Source: Citrifermentans bemidjiense Bem
GTDB lineage: Bacteria > Desulfobacterota > Desulfuromonadia > Geobacterales > Geobacteraceae
Direction of reading: 5' to 3'
NCBI RefSeq assembly: GCF_000020725.1
Contig: NC_011146.1
Span: 1,549,501 to 1,613,500 of the forward strand
Length of the DNA: 64,000 nucleotides
The notes below the pieces were generated by a model. It searched no databases, had not been told where the DNA came from, and saw only the letters and a program-made list of their open reading frames with translations. Positions 41,117 through 49,568 of the stretch are shown in pieces (the stretch's first letter is position 1; every line of letters begins with the position of its first letter). The position numbers were made by a program, and so were the translations under genes.

Positions 41117-41284
41117 CGTTAATTTTAGAAAGGGGTGCAGGGCGCCGCAACCCACGGAACTGCTTAAAGGAATTGCCAGCCGCCGGTCCGGCAGGCCGGA
41201 AACCGAAACCGGGTCCGCCATAATGGCGGGACTCCAATTTACCGGAAGGATCAGGAGATCTTTCCGAACCAAGGAGGAAACAGG
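41117..41284 (+). promoter_or_regulatory. Structured 5' leader of the OmpA-like gene
   Basis: The leader is GC-rich and holds several potential hairpins. One is GTCC-GCCA with TGGCGGGAC (about 41211-41232). Another, GGAAGGATC with GATCTTTCC (41244-41265), lies just before the AAGGAGGAAAC ribosome site. No known riboswitch family could be matched with confidence. It may bind a small RNA or protein, as is common for outer-membrane protein mRNAs. Confidence 0.4.
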
Positions 41285-42691
41285 ATGAAAAAACTCACCA
41301 GCATTATCTGTCTAATGGCCTTGGCCGTGATGGCGCTAGCCAGCATCGCGCAGGCCGGGGAAAGAGCGGGGGCGTTTTCCATCTCCCCCTTTGTCGGCGG
41401 CTACGGGTTCGATGACGACCGCCAAGCCTATTTCAAGCAGAACCGCCCGTTAGGCGGCTTGCGATTGGGTTACGACTTCACCGATCACTTCGCGGCGGAA
41501 CTGGTCGGTACTTACATGAAGGCTGAGTACAAGGCAACCAAACACAACGTCGGCGTCTACTCGTACCGCCTCGACCTCGTCTACAACATCCTCGCTGACT
41601 CTCAGGTCGTTCCCTATCTAGCATTCGGCGGCGGTGGGACCACCATCAGGGACGAACGCGGCAACTCCCATGATGGCACCGCCGAAGCGGGCGGCGGCGT
41701 CAAGTTCTTCATGACCGACAACGTGGCCCTCAGGGCAGACGGGCGCTATCTCGTCGATTTCATGTCCAACCACCTGAGTCGCGGCCGTGACCTTGCCCGT
41801 AACTGGGAATACTCCCTCGGCTTGACCTTCCTGTTCGGCGGCAGGGAGCGCGCTGCGGCTCCCGCCGAGACCGTTGCCACTCCAGTCGAGCAGCCCGCTG
41901 CGGTTACCCCTGCCCCCGAGCCCCCGCTTGAGGTTCCGGCAGCCGAGCCGACCCCTGATCACTACAAGTATTGCATCACCCTGCATGGTGAGTTCGACAT
42001 CGACAAGGCCATCATCCGCCCTGAATACAAGGAGGAGATCGCCCAGGTCGGCAACTTCATGAAAAAGTACCCGACCACCACGGCCGTCATCGAAGGGCAC
42101 ACCGATAACGTCGGCTCCTACAATCACAACCAGGATCTCTCCCAGCGCCGCGCCGAGGCGGTGGTGAACTACCTGGTCGAGCAGTACGGGATCGAGCGTT
42201 CCCGTCTTTCCGCCAAGGGGTACGGTTTCACCCGCCCCATCGCCGACAACGCGACCGACGAGGGTAAACAGAAAAACCGCCGCATCGAGGCGATCATCGA
42301 CTGCGCCTTCGACGTGCAGCAGGTTACTCCGCCGGACAGGCTCTGCATGGCGCTGGTGCTGGATTTCGATGCCGGCAAGGCGGACGTGAAGTCGCAGTAC
42401 CGCAACGAGATCGCCAAGGTGGCTGACTACATGAAGCGCTACAACACCACCACCGCCGTGATCGAGGGGCATACCGACAACACCGGCTCCCCCGAAAAGA
42501 ACATGAAGCTCTCGCAGCAGCGCGCCCAGAACGTGGTCAACTACCTGGTGGACAACTTCGGCATCGAGCGCTCCCGCCTTTCCGCCAAGGGGTACGGCGC
42601 GACCCGCCGCATCAGCTACAACAACACGCCCGAAGGGCGCCAGAAAAACCGCAGGATCAACGCGGTCATCGACTGCGTCGTCACGAAGTAG
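41285..42691 (+). CDS. OmpA-family outer-membrane protein with two OmpA C-terminal domains
   Basis: 468 residues. The signal peptide ends at AQAG. Residues about 24-185 are an eight-strand beta-barrel with an N-terminus like FSISPFVGGYGFDDD and a final YSLGLTFLFGG. A Pro/Ala-rich linker (about 188-223) follows. Two OmpA-like peptidoglycan-binding domains come next, at about 225-340 and 350-468; each has AVIEGHTDN, LSQ(R/Q)RA, GIERSRLSAKGYG and QKNRRI. The two domains are clearly an internal duplication. The barrel sits in the outer membrane and the domains hold the cell wall. Transcription starts from a good sigma-70 promoter with a structured leader. Confidence 0.93.
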   Translation: MKKLTSIICLMALAVMALASIAQAGERAGAFSISPFVGGYGFDDDRQAYFKQNRPLGGLRLGYDFTDHFAAELVGTYMKAEYKATKHNVGVYSYRLDLVYNILADSQVVPYLAFGGGGTTIRDERGNSHDGTAEAGGGVKFFMTDNVALRADGRYLVDFMSNHLSRGRDLARNWEYSLGLTFLFGGRERAAAPAETVATPVEQPAAVTPAPEPPLEVPAAEPTPDHYKYCITLHGEFDIDKAIIRPEYKEEIAQVGNFMKKYPTTTAVIEGHTDNVGSYNHNQDLSQRRAEAVVNYLVEQYGIERSRLSAKGYGFTRPIADNATDEGKQKNRRIEAIIDCAFDVQQVTPPDRLCMALVLDFDAGKADVKSQYRNEIAKVADYMKRYNTTTAVIEGHTDNTGSPEKNMKLSQQRAQNVVNYLVDNFGIERSRLSAKGYGATRRISYNNTPEGRQKNRRINAVIDCVVTK

Positions 42692-42760
42692 CCGCAGACC
42701 AGGTGCAACCGGGTAGTCGGCAGCACCCTGGCCTCTGGCAACGGTAACCACGGTGCCACG

Positions 42761-42795
42761 AAAATAGCCCATAGACGATATGGGCTATTTTTGTT
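42761..42795 (+). terminator. Terminator after the OmpA-like gene
   Basis: A 13-bp perfect stem (AAAATAGCCCATA with TATGGGCTATTTT), loop GACGA, followed by a T run. Confidence 0.92.
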
Positions 42796-42827
42796 GGCGC
42801 CGTGCCCCTGCAACTGGAGGTAGAGAG

Positions 42828-43025
42828 ATGAAAAAAGCTAAGTTGACCCTGCCGCAGCTGTCGGCAATAGCGGTGACGAGAGTGGTCCTTGGAGCGGGGC
42901 TTGGGCTGCTGTTTGCCGACCGGTTCAGCCCCAGGGGGCGCAGGGCGGCAGGGTGGGGCCTGTTCATGGCGGGAGTCGCCAGCACCATCCCGCTGGTGAG
43001 ACTGGTATTGGACAAAAGGTGCTAG
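42828..43025 (+). CDS. Hypothetical small membrane protein
   Basis: 65 residues. Begins MKKAKLTLPQLSAIAVTRVV, with two hydrophobic segments (GAGLGLLFA and GLFMAGVASTIPLVRLVL) separated by a basic loop RFSPRGRRAAGW, so it probably forms a helical hairpin in the inner membrane. GGAGG precedes the ATG. It lies between the OmpA terminator and the aldo/keto reductase, 18 bp before the latter. No family function is recognised. Confidence 0.7.
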   Translation: MKKAKLTLPQLSAIAVTRVVLGAGLGLLFADRFSPRGRRAAGWGLFMAGVASTIPLVRLVLDKRC

Positions 43026-43043
43026 TAAGGTCAGGAGGCGGAT

Positions 43044-44039
43044 ATGCACAAACGGAAACTGGGGCAGCAGGGACTCGAAGTTTCGGCGCTGGGGCTTGGC
43101 TGCATGGGGATGTCCTATGTCTACGGGCACAGGGACGACGCTGCATCGATCAACGTCCTGCGCCGGGCGGTGGAGCTGGGAATTACCTTCTGGGATACCG
43201 CCGAGGTCTACGGTCCCTTCTGCAACGAGCAGCTTTTGGGGCGCGTGCTGAAGGAGGTGCCGCGCCAGCGGCTGGTTCTGGCCACCAAGTTTGCCTGGAG
43301 GTTCGGCCCCCACGGCCGGGAGATCGGCCTGGACAGCAGCCCCGCCCAGGTGCGCCGCGCCATCGACGGTTCACTCAAGAGGCTCGGTACCGACTACATC
43401 GACCTCTACTACCAGCATCGCCTCGACCCCGCCGTCCCGATCGAGGAGACGGTAGGCGCGCTGGCAGAACTGGTGCAACAGGGAAAGGTCCGCTACATAG
43501 GCCTTTCCGAAGTGGGGCCGGGCATCGTGCGTCGGGCGCATGCGGTGCATCCGCTGAGCGCGGTACAGTCCGAGTTTTCCCTGTGGGAGCGGGGGGTGGA
43601 GGACAAGCTTCTGCCGGTGCTGCGGGAGCTGGGGATCGGGTTCGTCGCCTACAGCCCGATGGGGCGCGGGTTCCTGGCGGGCAAGATCAGGACCCCTGAA
43701 GACCTTGAGCCCTGCGACTGGCGCCGCAAGAACCCGCGCTTTCTGGCGGAGAACCTGAGCCACAACTTCAGGCTGGTTTCCATGGTGAACGACATCGCCC
43801 GCGCCCACGACGCGACCCCGGCCCAGGTGGCGCTTGCCTGGATACTGGGCCGCGGCGGCGACCTGGTCCCCATACCCGGCACCAAGCATCTGCGCTACCT
43901 GGAGGAAAACGCCCAGGCGGCGGGGCTGAAACTCTCCGAGGAGGTCTGGGCCGACCTGGACCGCTCCGTGGCCTGCTTCAAGGTGGCGGGAGAGCGCTAC
44001 CAGGAGGAGGCACTGCGCTTCATCGACAGCACCGAGTAG
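43044..44039 (+). CDS. Aldo/keto reductase
   Basis: 331-residue (beta/alpha)8 NADPH-dependent oxidoreductase. The catalytic tetrad is visible: D51 and Y56 (WDTAEVYGP), K82 (LATKFAW) and H125 (YYQHRLD). The NADP-binding segments are VAYSPMGRGFL and PIPGTKHLRYLEENA. Sequence style is that of the AKR13/YakC group, which reduces small aldehydes. The natural substrate is unknown. It follows a small membrane protein gene and precedes the transketolase gene on the same strand, separated by 115 bp that probably contains a promoter. Confidence 0.94.
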   Translation: MHKRKLGQQGLEVSALGLGCMGMSYVYGHRDDAASINVLRRAVELGITFWDTAEVYGPFCNEQLLGRVLKEVPRQRLVLATKFAWRFGPHGREIGLDSSPAQVRRAIDGSLKRLGTDYIDLYYQHRLDPAVPIEETVGALAELVQQGKVRYIGLSEVGPGIVRRAHAVHPLSAVQSEFSLWERGVEDKLLPVLRELGIGFVAYSPMGRGFLAGKIRTPEDLEPCDWRRKNPRFLAENLSHNFRLVSMVNDIARAHDATPAQVALAWILGRGGDLVPIPGTKHLRYLEENAQAAGLKLSEEVWADLDRSVACFKVAGERYQEEALRFIDSTE

Positions 44040-44154
44040 CTCAACATGTCTTCATCTTTGCTCCATCACTTGCTATAGTGGCTCGGGGCGGCAGCGCCAG
44101 GGAAACACCTTGGCCCCCCCACAACCCCACAACTTCATGTGAAGGAGCAGCGCC

Positions 44155-46290
44155 ATGACCATCGAATTAAATCCGGGCAGCGCCGGGAACCTGGACCAGC
44201 TCTGCATCAACACCTTGCGTTTCCTGGCGGTGGACGCCATCCAAGAAGCCAACAGTGGCCATCCCGGCATGCCGATGGGGGCAGCCCCCATGGCATACCT
44301 GCTCTGGACCCGATTCCTGAGGCACAATCCCGCCTCCCCGGGTTGGTTCGACCGGGACCGCTTCGTCCTCTCCGCGGGGCATGGCTCCATGCTGCTTTAC
44401 TCCCTGCTGCACCTGACCGGCTACGACCTCCCCCTGTCGGAGCTGAAACGCTTCCGACAGTGGGGAAGCCGCACCCCCGGACACCCGGAGCGGGGGCTTA
44501 CTCCGGGGGTAGAGCTGACCACCGGGCCTTTGGGGCAGGGGTTCGCCGGCGCCGTCGGCATGGCGATAGCAGAATCCCATCTTGCCGCCCGCTATAACCG
44601 GCCGGGGTTCACGCTCGTGGACCACTTCACCTACGCCCTTGTCGGTGACGGCGACCTCATGGAAGGGGTGGCGGCCGAGGCGGCCTCGCTTGCCGGGCAC
44701 CTGCGCCTTGCAAAGCTCATCTGCCTATACGACGACAACCGCATCACGCTCGCCGCCGCAACCGATCTGAGCTTCACCGAGGACCGCGGCGCGCGCTTCA
44801 GGGCCTACGGCTGGCAGGTGCTCGAGGTTGCCGACGGCAACGATCCGGAGGCGATCGGGTGGGCCTTGGAGGAGGCGCGGGCGGAAAAAGAGCGCCCCTC
44901 CCTGGTCATGGTGCGCACCCGGATCGGGTTCGGCTCGCCGCAGAAACAGGACAGCTTCGAGGCGCACGGCGCACCCCTTGGGGTGGAGGAGGTGCGCCGC
45001 ACCAAGGATGCGCTCGGATGGCCGCAGGAGCCGCAGTTCCACATCCCGCCCGAGGCGCTGGCGCGGTTTCGCGAGGCGCTGGTGAAAGGCGCCGTGGAGG
45101 AGCGGGCCTGGGAGTCGGTCATGGCGGGTTACGACGCGGCGTACCCGGCTGAGAGCGCCGAACTGACGCAGGTTCTGGCTGGGGAGCTGCCGCAGGGGTG
45201 GCAGGAGGCTCTGCCGGAATTCCCCGCCGACGCCAAGGGGATGGCGACGCGGGTAGCCTCGGCAAAGGTGCTGAACGCCTTGGCCCAGAGGGTGCCGCAA
45301 CTTTTCGGCGGCTCCGCCGACTTGAACCCCTCGACGCTCACCGCGCTCGCCGGCAAGGGCGACTTCCAGCCCGAAAGCTTCGACCCGCTGGACAGGCAGG
45401 GGGCGGTGGGGGGGGCATGGGGGCGCGCCGGGGCGAACCTGCACTTCGGCGTCCGCGAGCACGCCATGGGGGCCATCCTGAACGGAATGGCGGCGCACGG
45501 CGGCACGCTTCCCTACGGCGCCACCTTCCTCACCTTCTCCGATTATCTCCGCCCCGTGCTCAGGCTGGCGGCGCTGTCGCGGCTCAAGGTGATCCACATC
45601 TTCACCCACGACTCCATAGCGCTGGGGGAGGACGGGCCGACCCACCAGCCGGTGGAACAGCTGGCTTCCCTGCGCGCCATCCCGCGCCTGGTGGTATTTA
45701 GGCCTGGGGACGCCAACGAGTGCGTTGAGGCCTGGCGCGCGGCGCTCCAGGTCGAGGGGCGGCCGGTGGCCCTCGTGCTCTCGCGCCAGGCGCTGCCCAC
45801 TTTGGACCGTGGGGAGCTGGGCGCGGCGGCGGGGGTGCTCCGGGGAGGCTACGTCCTCGCCGAGGCGCGGCAGGGGGCGCCTCGCCTGATCCTCATCGCC
45901 ACTGGATCCGAGCTTTCCCTGGCCCTGGCTGCGCGCAATTCGCTTGAGGAGCGCGGCCTCGCGGTCCGCGTCGTCTCTCTCCCCAGTTGGGAGCTCTTCG
46001 ACGAGCAGCCGCAGGAGTACCGGGACTTCGTGCTGCCGCCTACGATGACGGCGCGGCTGGCGATCGAGGCGGGGGCGACCCAGGGATGGCACCGCTACCT
46101 GGGGTCGGGGGGGATAGTCTTGGGAGTCGACGATTTCGGGGCCTCTGCCCCGGGAGAGGTCGTCTTGAGGGAGTATGGTTTCACCGTGGACCATGTTTGT
46201 GGCATGGCGCTGCAATTGACAGGGGGCGCGGGCCCCGGCCTGGGCGCGGCGCCCGAAAAACCGCCGGAGGCACCCTCTCCGAAACCGTAG
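44155..46290 (+). CDS. tkt: Transketolase
   Basis: 711 residues, thiamine-diphosphate enzyme of the non-oxidative pentose phosphate pathway, transferring two-carbon units between sugar phosphates. Seen are [36 protein letters not shown], the cofactor motif [14 protein letters not shown] through [14 protein letters not shown], the active-site segment [14 protein letters not shown] and [17 protein letters not shown]. All catalytic-region motifs look intact. The transaldolase-like gene starts 9 bp after the stop, so the pair forms an operon. An Ala/Pro-rich tail ends the protein. A G8 tract lies in frame near 45408-45415. Confidence 0.96.
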   Translation: MTIELNPGSAGNLDQLCINTLRFLAVDAIQEANSGHPGMPMGAAPMAYLLWTRFLRHNPASPGWFDRDRFVLSAGHGSMLLYSLLHLTGYDLPLSELKRFRQWGSRTPGHPERGLTPGVELTTGPLGQGFAGAVGMAIAESHLAARYNRPGFTLVDHFTYALVGDGDLMEGVAAEAASLAGHLRLAKLICLYDDNRITLAAATDLSFTEDRGARFRAYGWQVLEVADGNDPEAIGWALEEARAEKERPSLVMVRTRIGFGSPQKQDSFEAHGAPLGVEEVRRTKDALGWPQEPQFHIPPEALARFREALVKGAVEERAWESVMAGYDAAYPAESAELTQVLAGELPQGWQEALPEFPADAKGMATRVASAKVLNALAQRVPQLFGGSADLNPSTLTALAGKGDFQPESFDPLDRQGAVGGAWGRAGANLHFGVREHAMGAILNGMAAHGGTLPYGATFLTFSDYLRPVLRLAALSRLKVIHIFTHDSIALGEDGPTHQPVEQLASLRAIPRLVVFRPGDANECVEAWRAALQVEGRPVALVLSRQALPTLDRGELGAAAGVLRGGYVLAEARQGAPRLILIATGSELSLALAARNSLEERGLAVRVVSLPSWELFDEQPQEYRDFVLPPTMTARLAIEAGATQGWHRYLGSGGIVLGVDDFGASAPGEVVLREYGFTVDHVCGMALQLTGGAGPGLGAAPEKPPEAPSPKP

Positions 46291-46299
46291 GAGCGAGAC

Positions 46300-47424
46300 A
46301 TGAGAGAAACGCCGCTTACCAACCTGGTGCAGTGCGGACAGAGCGTCTGGCTCGACGGCATCAGCCGTCCCATGCTGCTCTCCGGGGCCCTGATCTCGCT
46401 GGTCCAGGACGGGGTCAGCGGCGTCACCTCGAACCCGGCCCACCTTGAGCGGAGCATCGCCGCGGGCCACGATTATGACGCTGCCATCGCCCTCTTGGCA
46501 CGGCAGGGGCAGGACGCGCAAGGGATCTACGAGACGCTGTCGACCGAGGATGTACGGCTGGCCGCCGACCTCCTGCATCCCCTGTACCTGCGGCTGGACC
46601 GCAGGGACGGTTTTGTAAGCCTTGCCCTTTCCCCGCACCTGGCGCATGACGGCGCCGCGATGCTCGCGCAGGCAAGGCGGCTTTGGGAGCTGGTCGACCG
46701 CCCCAACCTCCTGGTCGAGATCCCCGGCACCTGCCAGGGGGTAGCCGCCTTGCGCCAGTTGGTCCGGGAGGGGATCAACGTCAACGTGACCCTCGTTTTC
46801 GCCGTCTCCCGCTATCTGGCCGCGGCTGAGGCCTACCAGGACGGGCTCTCGGAGCGCGCCGCCCGCGGGCTTCCCCTAGCCGGAGTCGCCTCGGCGGCCA
46901 CCCTCACCGTCGGCCGCATCGATGCCATGGTGGATCCGTTGCTTTCCAGGCTGGCGCAGAAGGAGGGAGGCGAGGCGAGGATGGCGGCGGCGCTAAAGGG
47001 TGAGGTGGGAGTAGCGTGCGCGAAGGTGTTTCGCAAGGTGAACCGCGAGATCCATTCCGGCGGTCGCTACCTGGCCCTTGCCGCGCAAGGGGCGAGGCAG
47101 CAGCGGCTGGTTTTCGCCGGTGCCAGGACCGGGGGGGACGCTGCCGGCCTGAGGAACCGGGAAGGGCTGCTGGGCCCAGGGACCGTCGACGCCATGCCCC
47201 TGGAAGCCATCGCCGCCTACCGGGACCACGGAGAAAGGCCGGCGGGGCGCCTCGACGAGGGGGTGCAGGAGGCTCTGACCACACTGGAGCGGCTTCATGG
47301 CCTTGGGGTCGATCTGAACCAGTTGGCTCGGCGCCTTGAGGCCGAGGGGGTGGAGCGTTCTGCCCGCCCCTACGACGGCCTTTTGCGCAACATCGAGCTC
47401 AAGCGGATCGCAGCCCTCGGCTGA
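46300..47424 (+). CDS. tal: Transaldolase-family protein lacking the Schiff-base lysine
   Basis: 374 residues, full length for the longer bacterial transaldolases, with good family motifs: SVWLDGISRPML, GVSGVTSNPAHLERSI, ADLLHPLYLRLDRRDGFVSL, SPHLAHD and INVNVTLVFAVSRY. The segment that normally reads NLMIKIPAT, where the Lys forms the covalent intermediate with fructose 6-phosphate, reads NLLVEIPGTCQG here, with Glu at residue 140. The codon GAG is clear in the sequence. As encoded, standard transaldolase chemistry should be lost unless another residue takes over. It is co-transcribed with transketolase. Confidence 0.85.
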   Translation: MRETPLTNLVQCGQSVWLDGISRPMLLSGALISLVQDGVSGVTSNPAHLERSIAAGHDYDAAIALLARQGQDAQGIYETLSTEDVRLAADLLHPLYLRLDRRDGFVSLALSPHLAHDGAAMLAQARRLWELVDRPNLLVEIPGTCQGVAALRQLVREGINVNVTLVFAVSRYLAAAEAYQDGLSERAARGLPLAGVASAATLTVGRIDAMVDPLLSRLAQKEGGEARMAAALKGEVGVACAKVFRKVNREIHSGGRYLALAAQGARQQRLVFAGARTGGDAAGLRNREGLLGPGTVDAMPLEAIAAYRDHGERPAGRLDEGVQEALTTLERLHGLGVDLNQLARRLEAEGVERSARPYDGLLRNIELKRIAALG

Positions 47425-47438
47425 ACCGCCGCGTACTT

Positions 47439-48296
47439 CTAATTCTCTTTCCCGTCCTGCTCTGGCGCAGCGATCATGGCCGCCAGTTTCCGGTAGCTGC
47501 CGTTCATCAAGGTTTTTCCCAGGTAGAGTGCCAGCGGGTTTATCCTGCAGTGCGCCGGCAGCGTCATCATCCGGCATCCCCTCATCATCTTGGCGCGGTC
47601 CAGGCTCTCCTTGCCGCTGGGAAACCCCCTGAAGAGCATGCGGGCGTCGCTGCGGCTCGCCTGCTCCCTCAGGACGTGCAGCATGAAATCGGTGACCTTC
47701 AACTGCTGGCTCAGGGAATCGGAAAAAAATACGTCCTCTATGATGAGATCCTCGACCTGGTAGGAGATGTCCACGGCGCTCAGCCTCTCCTGCCGGTACG
47801 CTCCCGTCACCTTCACCTTCGGGTTGCTGTAGATCGTCCTTGCCCACTGCGCGAAAAACCTTTCGGCGGTCCGCTCGCTCTTGTAGAAGTACTTGGTCCG
47901 CTCATAGAAAGAGCGGTAGACCGGGTACGCCTGCTCGATGAAGAGTTCGACATCGGTCAAGCGCTCGGCACGGAAGGACTCCATCGACTTGCGCACCACC
48001 CACCTCGACTTCTTGTCCATCCCCTCCAGTGCGTAGCCGGCAATGTCTTGGTAGAGAAAGAGGTTCATGTTGCTGTTCGCCGGCACTTGCTCCGGGACCA
48101 GATGCAGCACCCCCCCCACCAGTGACTGCGCGGGATAGTTGGCCACCCGGGGATTTACCCGGCTTAGCGGGAAGAGCGGCCTGAAAAAGAAGGGGCGCGC
48201 CTCAACCCACCAGGTATCCTTGATCTTCACCACGCGGTCGCCGTCATTTCGCTTAAAGGCCGCATATTCCTCTATGCTCATCCGTTCCCAGGTCAT
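47439..48296 (-). CDS. Hypothetical protein, possibly FemAB/GNAT-like
   Basis: 285 residues, soluble, rich in aromatic residues. The segments KSRWVVRKSMESFRAERLTD, FIEQAYPVYRSFYERTKYFY and KVTGAYRQERLSAVDISYQV resemble the general layout of FemAB-like or GNAT acyltransferases, but no diagnostic motif is clear. It has no signal peptide. A GAGGGG box precedes the ATG. It stands alone, convergent with the transaldolase gene, and 624 bp of sequence separate it from cheD. The function is not known. Confidence 0.6.
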   Translation of the reverse strand: MTWERMSIEEYAAFKRNDGDRVVKIKDTWWVEARPFFFRPLFPLSRVNPRVANYPAQSLVGGVLHLVPEQVPANSNMNLFLYQDIAGYALEGMDKKSRWVVRKSMESFRAERLTDVELFIEQAYPVYRSFYERTKYFYKSERTAERFFAQWARTIYSNPKVKVTGAYRQERLSAVDISYQVEDLIIEDVFFSDSLSQQLKVTDFMLHVLREQASRSDARMLFRGFPSGKESLDRAKMMRGCRMMTLPAHCRINPLALYLGKTLMNGSYRKLAAMIAAPEQDGKEN

Positions 48297-48920
48297 GCTC
48301 GTATCCCCTCGTCAGCGGCGCTGAAGCGCACGCCTTCATTCGAGATGATTGGTTCAGCTTAATAGACGGAAAATGCTACCATGCTTTCCCTCACCCTCAA
48401 CTATGCTTTCCCGCTGGCACTTTTGTCCAAAAGCGTCCCTGAAAGGTATCTCCCCGGCCCAGCTCTTAGTTCACATTAGCACACAAACGTTAACATATGT
48501 CAATGATATGGCGTTACGCCAAAAAACGGCAGGAAAGTGCATAAATTTTCCAGGCTGGAAGCTAGCGCCAAGCTCAACGCGGCTTCGCTATACACAATTT
48601 GGTGGATAACGCTGTGGATAACTTTTGTCTGGTCGGCCATATCCCACCATGGATCATGTATTTTTACCGTTTTGCATATTAATTGTGCAGGTTTGCCGTC
48701 TCCCACAAGCTGACGGCAGCACCTTGCCGTAACGCGCTCAAATTGCATCTCAGGGAATCGTACTACAGGATTGCAGATCTTTTTGCCGCACCGTCCGTAG
48801 CAGGAAGCCATGGGGTGGAATGTTGTGGTGACCGTGCAGGAAGGTAGCTATCAAGAGGCGCTCAAGGCTGAGGCCGTTCGGCGAGGTGGGAGGGACGAGC
48901 AGCTGCCGGGCAGCGTACCA
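48297..48920. other. Long intergenic region without recognised genes
   Basis: This stretch is less GC-rich than its surroundings, especially 48470-48700. It contains GGCGTTACGCC, a short perfect palindrome near 48510, but no frame with a convincing start and codon use. It could hold the promoter of the minus-strand gene ending at 47439 and the 3' region of cheD. Confidence 0.45.
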
Positions 48921-49526
48921 TTACCAAAGGTCGATCTCGGTGAGGGCGGCTTGCTGCTGCTCGATCGCCGTTTGCCAGCAGTACCGGTCGCGCTTGGCCA
49001 GCTTGTCGCTGCGAAGCGAATCCACTTTCCTGCGGTGCACCGCGAAATCCCCGTTGGAGAAGTGGATCACCCGGCCGAAGTCTCCCCCCAGGTCCATGGC
49101 GTCGACCGGTATCGCCTCCTTCTCCAGGTACTGCAGGATGAACCTGCAGTTCACCTGTCCCACGCAGAAGAAGTTGTCGTGCGGCGAATCCGGGTTGATG
49201 ATGGTGGCGCCGCCGAAGACCTTGGCCCGCAGCTCGTGACGGCAGGTGCCCTTCTTCATCATGGCGTTGATCAGCAGGTCCATGGCGTGGATCCCATAGC
49301 GCCCCGCGTCCGTGGTGTTCAACGGCAGATCCCTGGAGTAGCGGGGGTTGCTCAGCATGAAGTGGTTCATCCCGATCAGGCGCCGCCCGCGGTCATAGAG
49401 GCAGACGGCGATGCAGGAGCCGAGCAAAGTGGAGATCACCCCCGGCTTTGCCGTCACATAATATTCGCCAGGGGAGATGGTCACCCGCTCCCCTTTTTGA
49501 TACTCTTCAATCTTCACGATCCTCAC
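48921..49526 (-). CDS. cheD: Chemoreceptor glutamine deamidase CheD
   Basis: 201 residues. The catalytic pattern of CheD is present: STLLGSCIAVCLYD with the nucleophilic Cys and IGMNHFMLSNPRY with the His. A later FGGATII and GDFGRVIHFSNGDFAVHRR complete the family. CheD deamidates glutamines in chemoreceptors and, with CheC, tunes CheA activity. The gene lies 42 bp after a hybrid histidine kinase gene on the same strand, so the two form an operon. No other che gene is in the window. The start is GTG 49526, with AAAGGG just upstream. Confidence 0.93.
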   Translation of the reverse strand: MRIVKIEEYQKGERVTISPGEYYVTAKPGVISTLLGSCIAVCLYDRGRRLIGMNHFMLSNPRYSRDLPLNTTDAGRYGIHAMDLLINAMMKKGTCRHELRAKVFGGATIINPDSPHDNFFCVGQVNCRFILQYLEKEAIPVDAMDLGGDFGRVIHFSNGDFAVHRRKVDSLRSDKLAKRDRYCWQTAIEQQQAALTEIDLW

Positions 49527-49568
49527 CCGGCCCTTTCCGTTCCTGTAGTCTTCGCCGCCATCACCGTC

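Noticed and set aside
41117-41284. GEMM (cyclic-dinucleotide) riboswitch before the OmpA-like gene
   Set aside because: Some words (GCCGCAACCCACGG, CAGCCGCCGG) recall the family, but the conserved GGGCAAACC and GCAAAGCC blocks and the tetraloop-receptor layout are not found.
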